Source: Pectinophora gossypiella (Eukaryota; Arthropoda; Insecta; Lepidoptera; Gelechiidae). From it: 64,000 nucleotides of DNA. A program made the translations under genes and the position numbers. The notes beneath the pieces are model-generated. The model was not told the DNA's origin. It made no database searches and saw only the letters and a list, made by a program, of their open reading frames with translations. The stretch covers positions 1,443,501 to 1,507,500 of the forward strand of contig NC_065414.1 of assembly GCF_024362695.1 (NCBI RefSeq), read 5' to 3'. This document shows positions 62,841 to 64,000 of the stretch, piece after piece (within the stretch, counting starts at the first letter, position 1; each line of letters begins with the position of its first letter).

Positions 62841-63044
62841 CTCGGTATAAGTATGTCAATTAATTTCTGGTTAAAGAAGTGGGTCCTGTCAAAGTAGTAT
62901 GAGTCAAAATAAAAAATAATAATATTGATTTATTTAATTTATTGATAAAATAGACAATAACAATCTATTTAGTCAAATAAGCCCCCGCGGGTGGATCCGG
63001 GCGCAAAGGTATTTATTGATTTCTTTTTATGAGTGATAGGGATA

Positions 63045-63118
63045 TGATGAGTAACCCTGCCACCAGGCTTGATAAAGTTGGTACTCCACCTCACAACCCA
63101 CACGATAGAAGAAGAAGA
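63045..63118 (+). mobile_element. SINE family 1 tail type A remnant
   Basis: GAGTAACCCTGCCACCAGGC then CTCACAACCCACACGATAGA and AGAAGAAG. A second short tail remnant lies at about 63880-63930. Confidence 0.55.
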
Positions 63119-63309
63119 TGAGTAAAGGAAGAAAACCAACATAAACAACTTTTAAACGTGTCATTGTTTGGCACAGATCTGCTCAAATTATTTTATTAGG
63201 TCTATGCTAAAACAAAACACTATCATGAATACATAAATCTAAACGAGTCTCTTGGTAACGCATATCGCGTTTTAGTGTAGCAATTCGTGTAAAATTTGAT
63301 GCTACTTGC

Positions 63310-63455
63310 AATTGAGGTTCGCGCCCATCTGGGCACACTCAGGCCTGTTGTCTTAAACGTTGTACCGGGTGAGAGCCTTCAGCGCTCCCCATTTGTCCGG
63401 CCAAGTAGATAATGCCATCTGCGGCAAGTCTACAATAAGTCACGTCAAAAAAAGG
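63310..63455 (+). mobile_element. Jockey-type LINE 3' end
   Basis: GAGGTTCGCGCCCATCTGGG, CGTTGTACCGGGTGAGAGCC and AATAAGTCACGTCAAAAAAA; only the 3' UTR remains. Confidence 0.74.
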
Positions 63456-64000
63456 AACTATGAATAGAAAACTATGAACTACATTTAAGAATCTCCCCAT
63501 CTTACAAAGCACATCACGCCAAATGCGCACGGGCACACGACCTAGCATTCGGGTCGTACGTTCCGGTTTATCGTTGTCGTCGATCTCAACAATTACTTTA
63601 CTCGGCGTTCTAATGACGTCATTATATCGCTGCCTACATCTGGGAGAATGAGAGCGCGATTAGAACTCCTTGTGGGGTGTTGTGCCAAATATGCTTGAAG
63701 CGAAGCCCTAGCATGGGTAACGTATAATTCATAGCATGCTTACCTAACGCAAAAAAATAAGAACTTTTCCTACACGTTGTAAGTTTTAAATTTACCTTCT
63801 ATTTTATATTTTTCTAGTAAGTGAGATAGACATATTTTTTAATATATTTAAATATCTCCTTATCTCGAGGATCTCTCGGGGTGATGAGGTTGGTACACCA
63901 CCTCACAACCCACACGATAGAAGAAGTGAGTAATAAATAAAAACAGTACTGTACGTACTTGTATTATTTAAGAAACTGACTTATTTGGGACGTATGGTAT
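63456..64000. other. Unassigned interval with a SINE tail remnant
   Basis: No supported gene. AT-rich stretch at 63,760-63,860, then the tail A remnant (CACCTCACAACCCACACGAT) near 63,898. Confidence 0.4.

Overview
The window looks like nuclear DNA of a moth or butterfly. The grounds are the Helitron termini of the lepidopteran type (TC start, CTAG end, inserted between A and T), several tRNA-derived SINE families, LINE 3' ends with short microsatellite tails, a mariner transposon, a short TTAGG-type telomere-like tract, and AT-rich DNA with long TE-filled introns. I cannot name the species. I see no bacterial genes, no CRISPR array and no rRNA.

One host gene is supported, on the minus strand from about 25,290 down to 6,756. 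I assembled it by hand from 13 coding exons whose splice sites and phases all agree (4,905 nt, 1,634 aa). It encodes a receptor-type tyrosine phosphatase-like protein: signal peptide, a Thr/Ser-rich, nearly Cys-free mucin-like ectodomain of about 1,090 aa, one transmembrane helix, and a single cytoplasmic PTP domain. The PTP domain keeps Cys and Arg of the CX5R loop, but the WPD-loop Asp is Ala, the His before the Cys is Val, and the Q-loop glutamines are missing. This is the arrangement of a natural substrate trap or pseudophosphatase. A frame-neutral 62-codon exon sits between the WPD loop and the P-loop and looks like a cassette exon.

Layout: 1-5,850 is a tandem array of a ~253 bp unit inside minus-strand Helitron-like elements lying head to tail. 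6,390-25,290 is the receptor gene, its introns filled with SINEs, LINE 3' ends, MITE-like elements and a complete 431 bp Helitron. 25,300-43,700 is TE-derived or unassigned DNA with a Jockey-type LINE remnant (27.0-27.8 kb), long inverted repeats and a second copy of the 253 bp array (34.1-35.1 kb). 43,743-45,038 is a mariner with perfect TIRs and one frameshift. 47.0-48.35 kb is a ~425 bp tandem repeat. 53,261-61,120 is a complete, apparently autonomous Helitron with an intact 1,648 aa Rep/helicase. 61.1-64 kb is more SINE, LINE and MITE remnants.

The most unusual items are the natural substrate-trap receptor with its in-frame exon, the intact Helitron whose protein carries ten 23-aa N-terminal repeats, and the link between a satellite-like array and Helitron ends. 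All calls come from reading the sequence. No search or alignment program was run.
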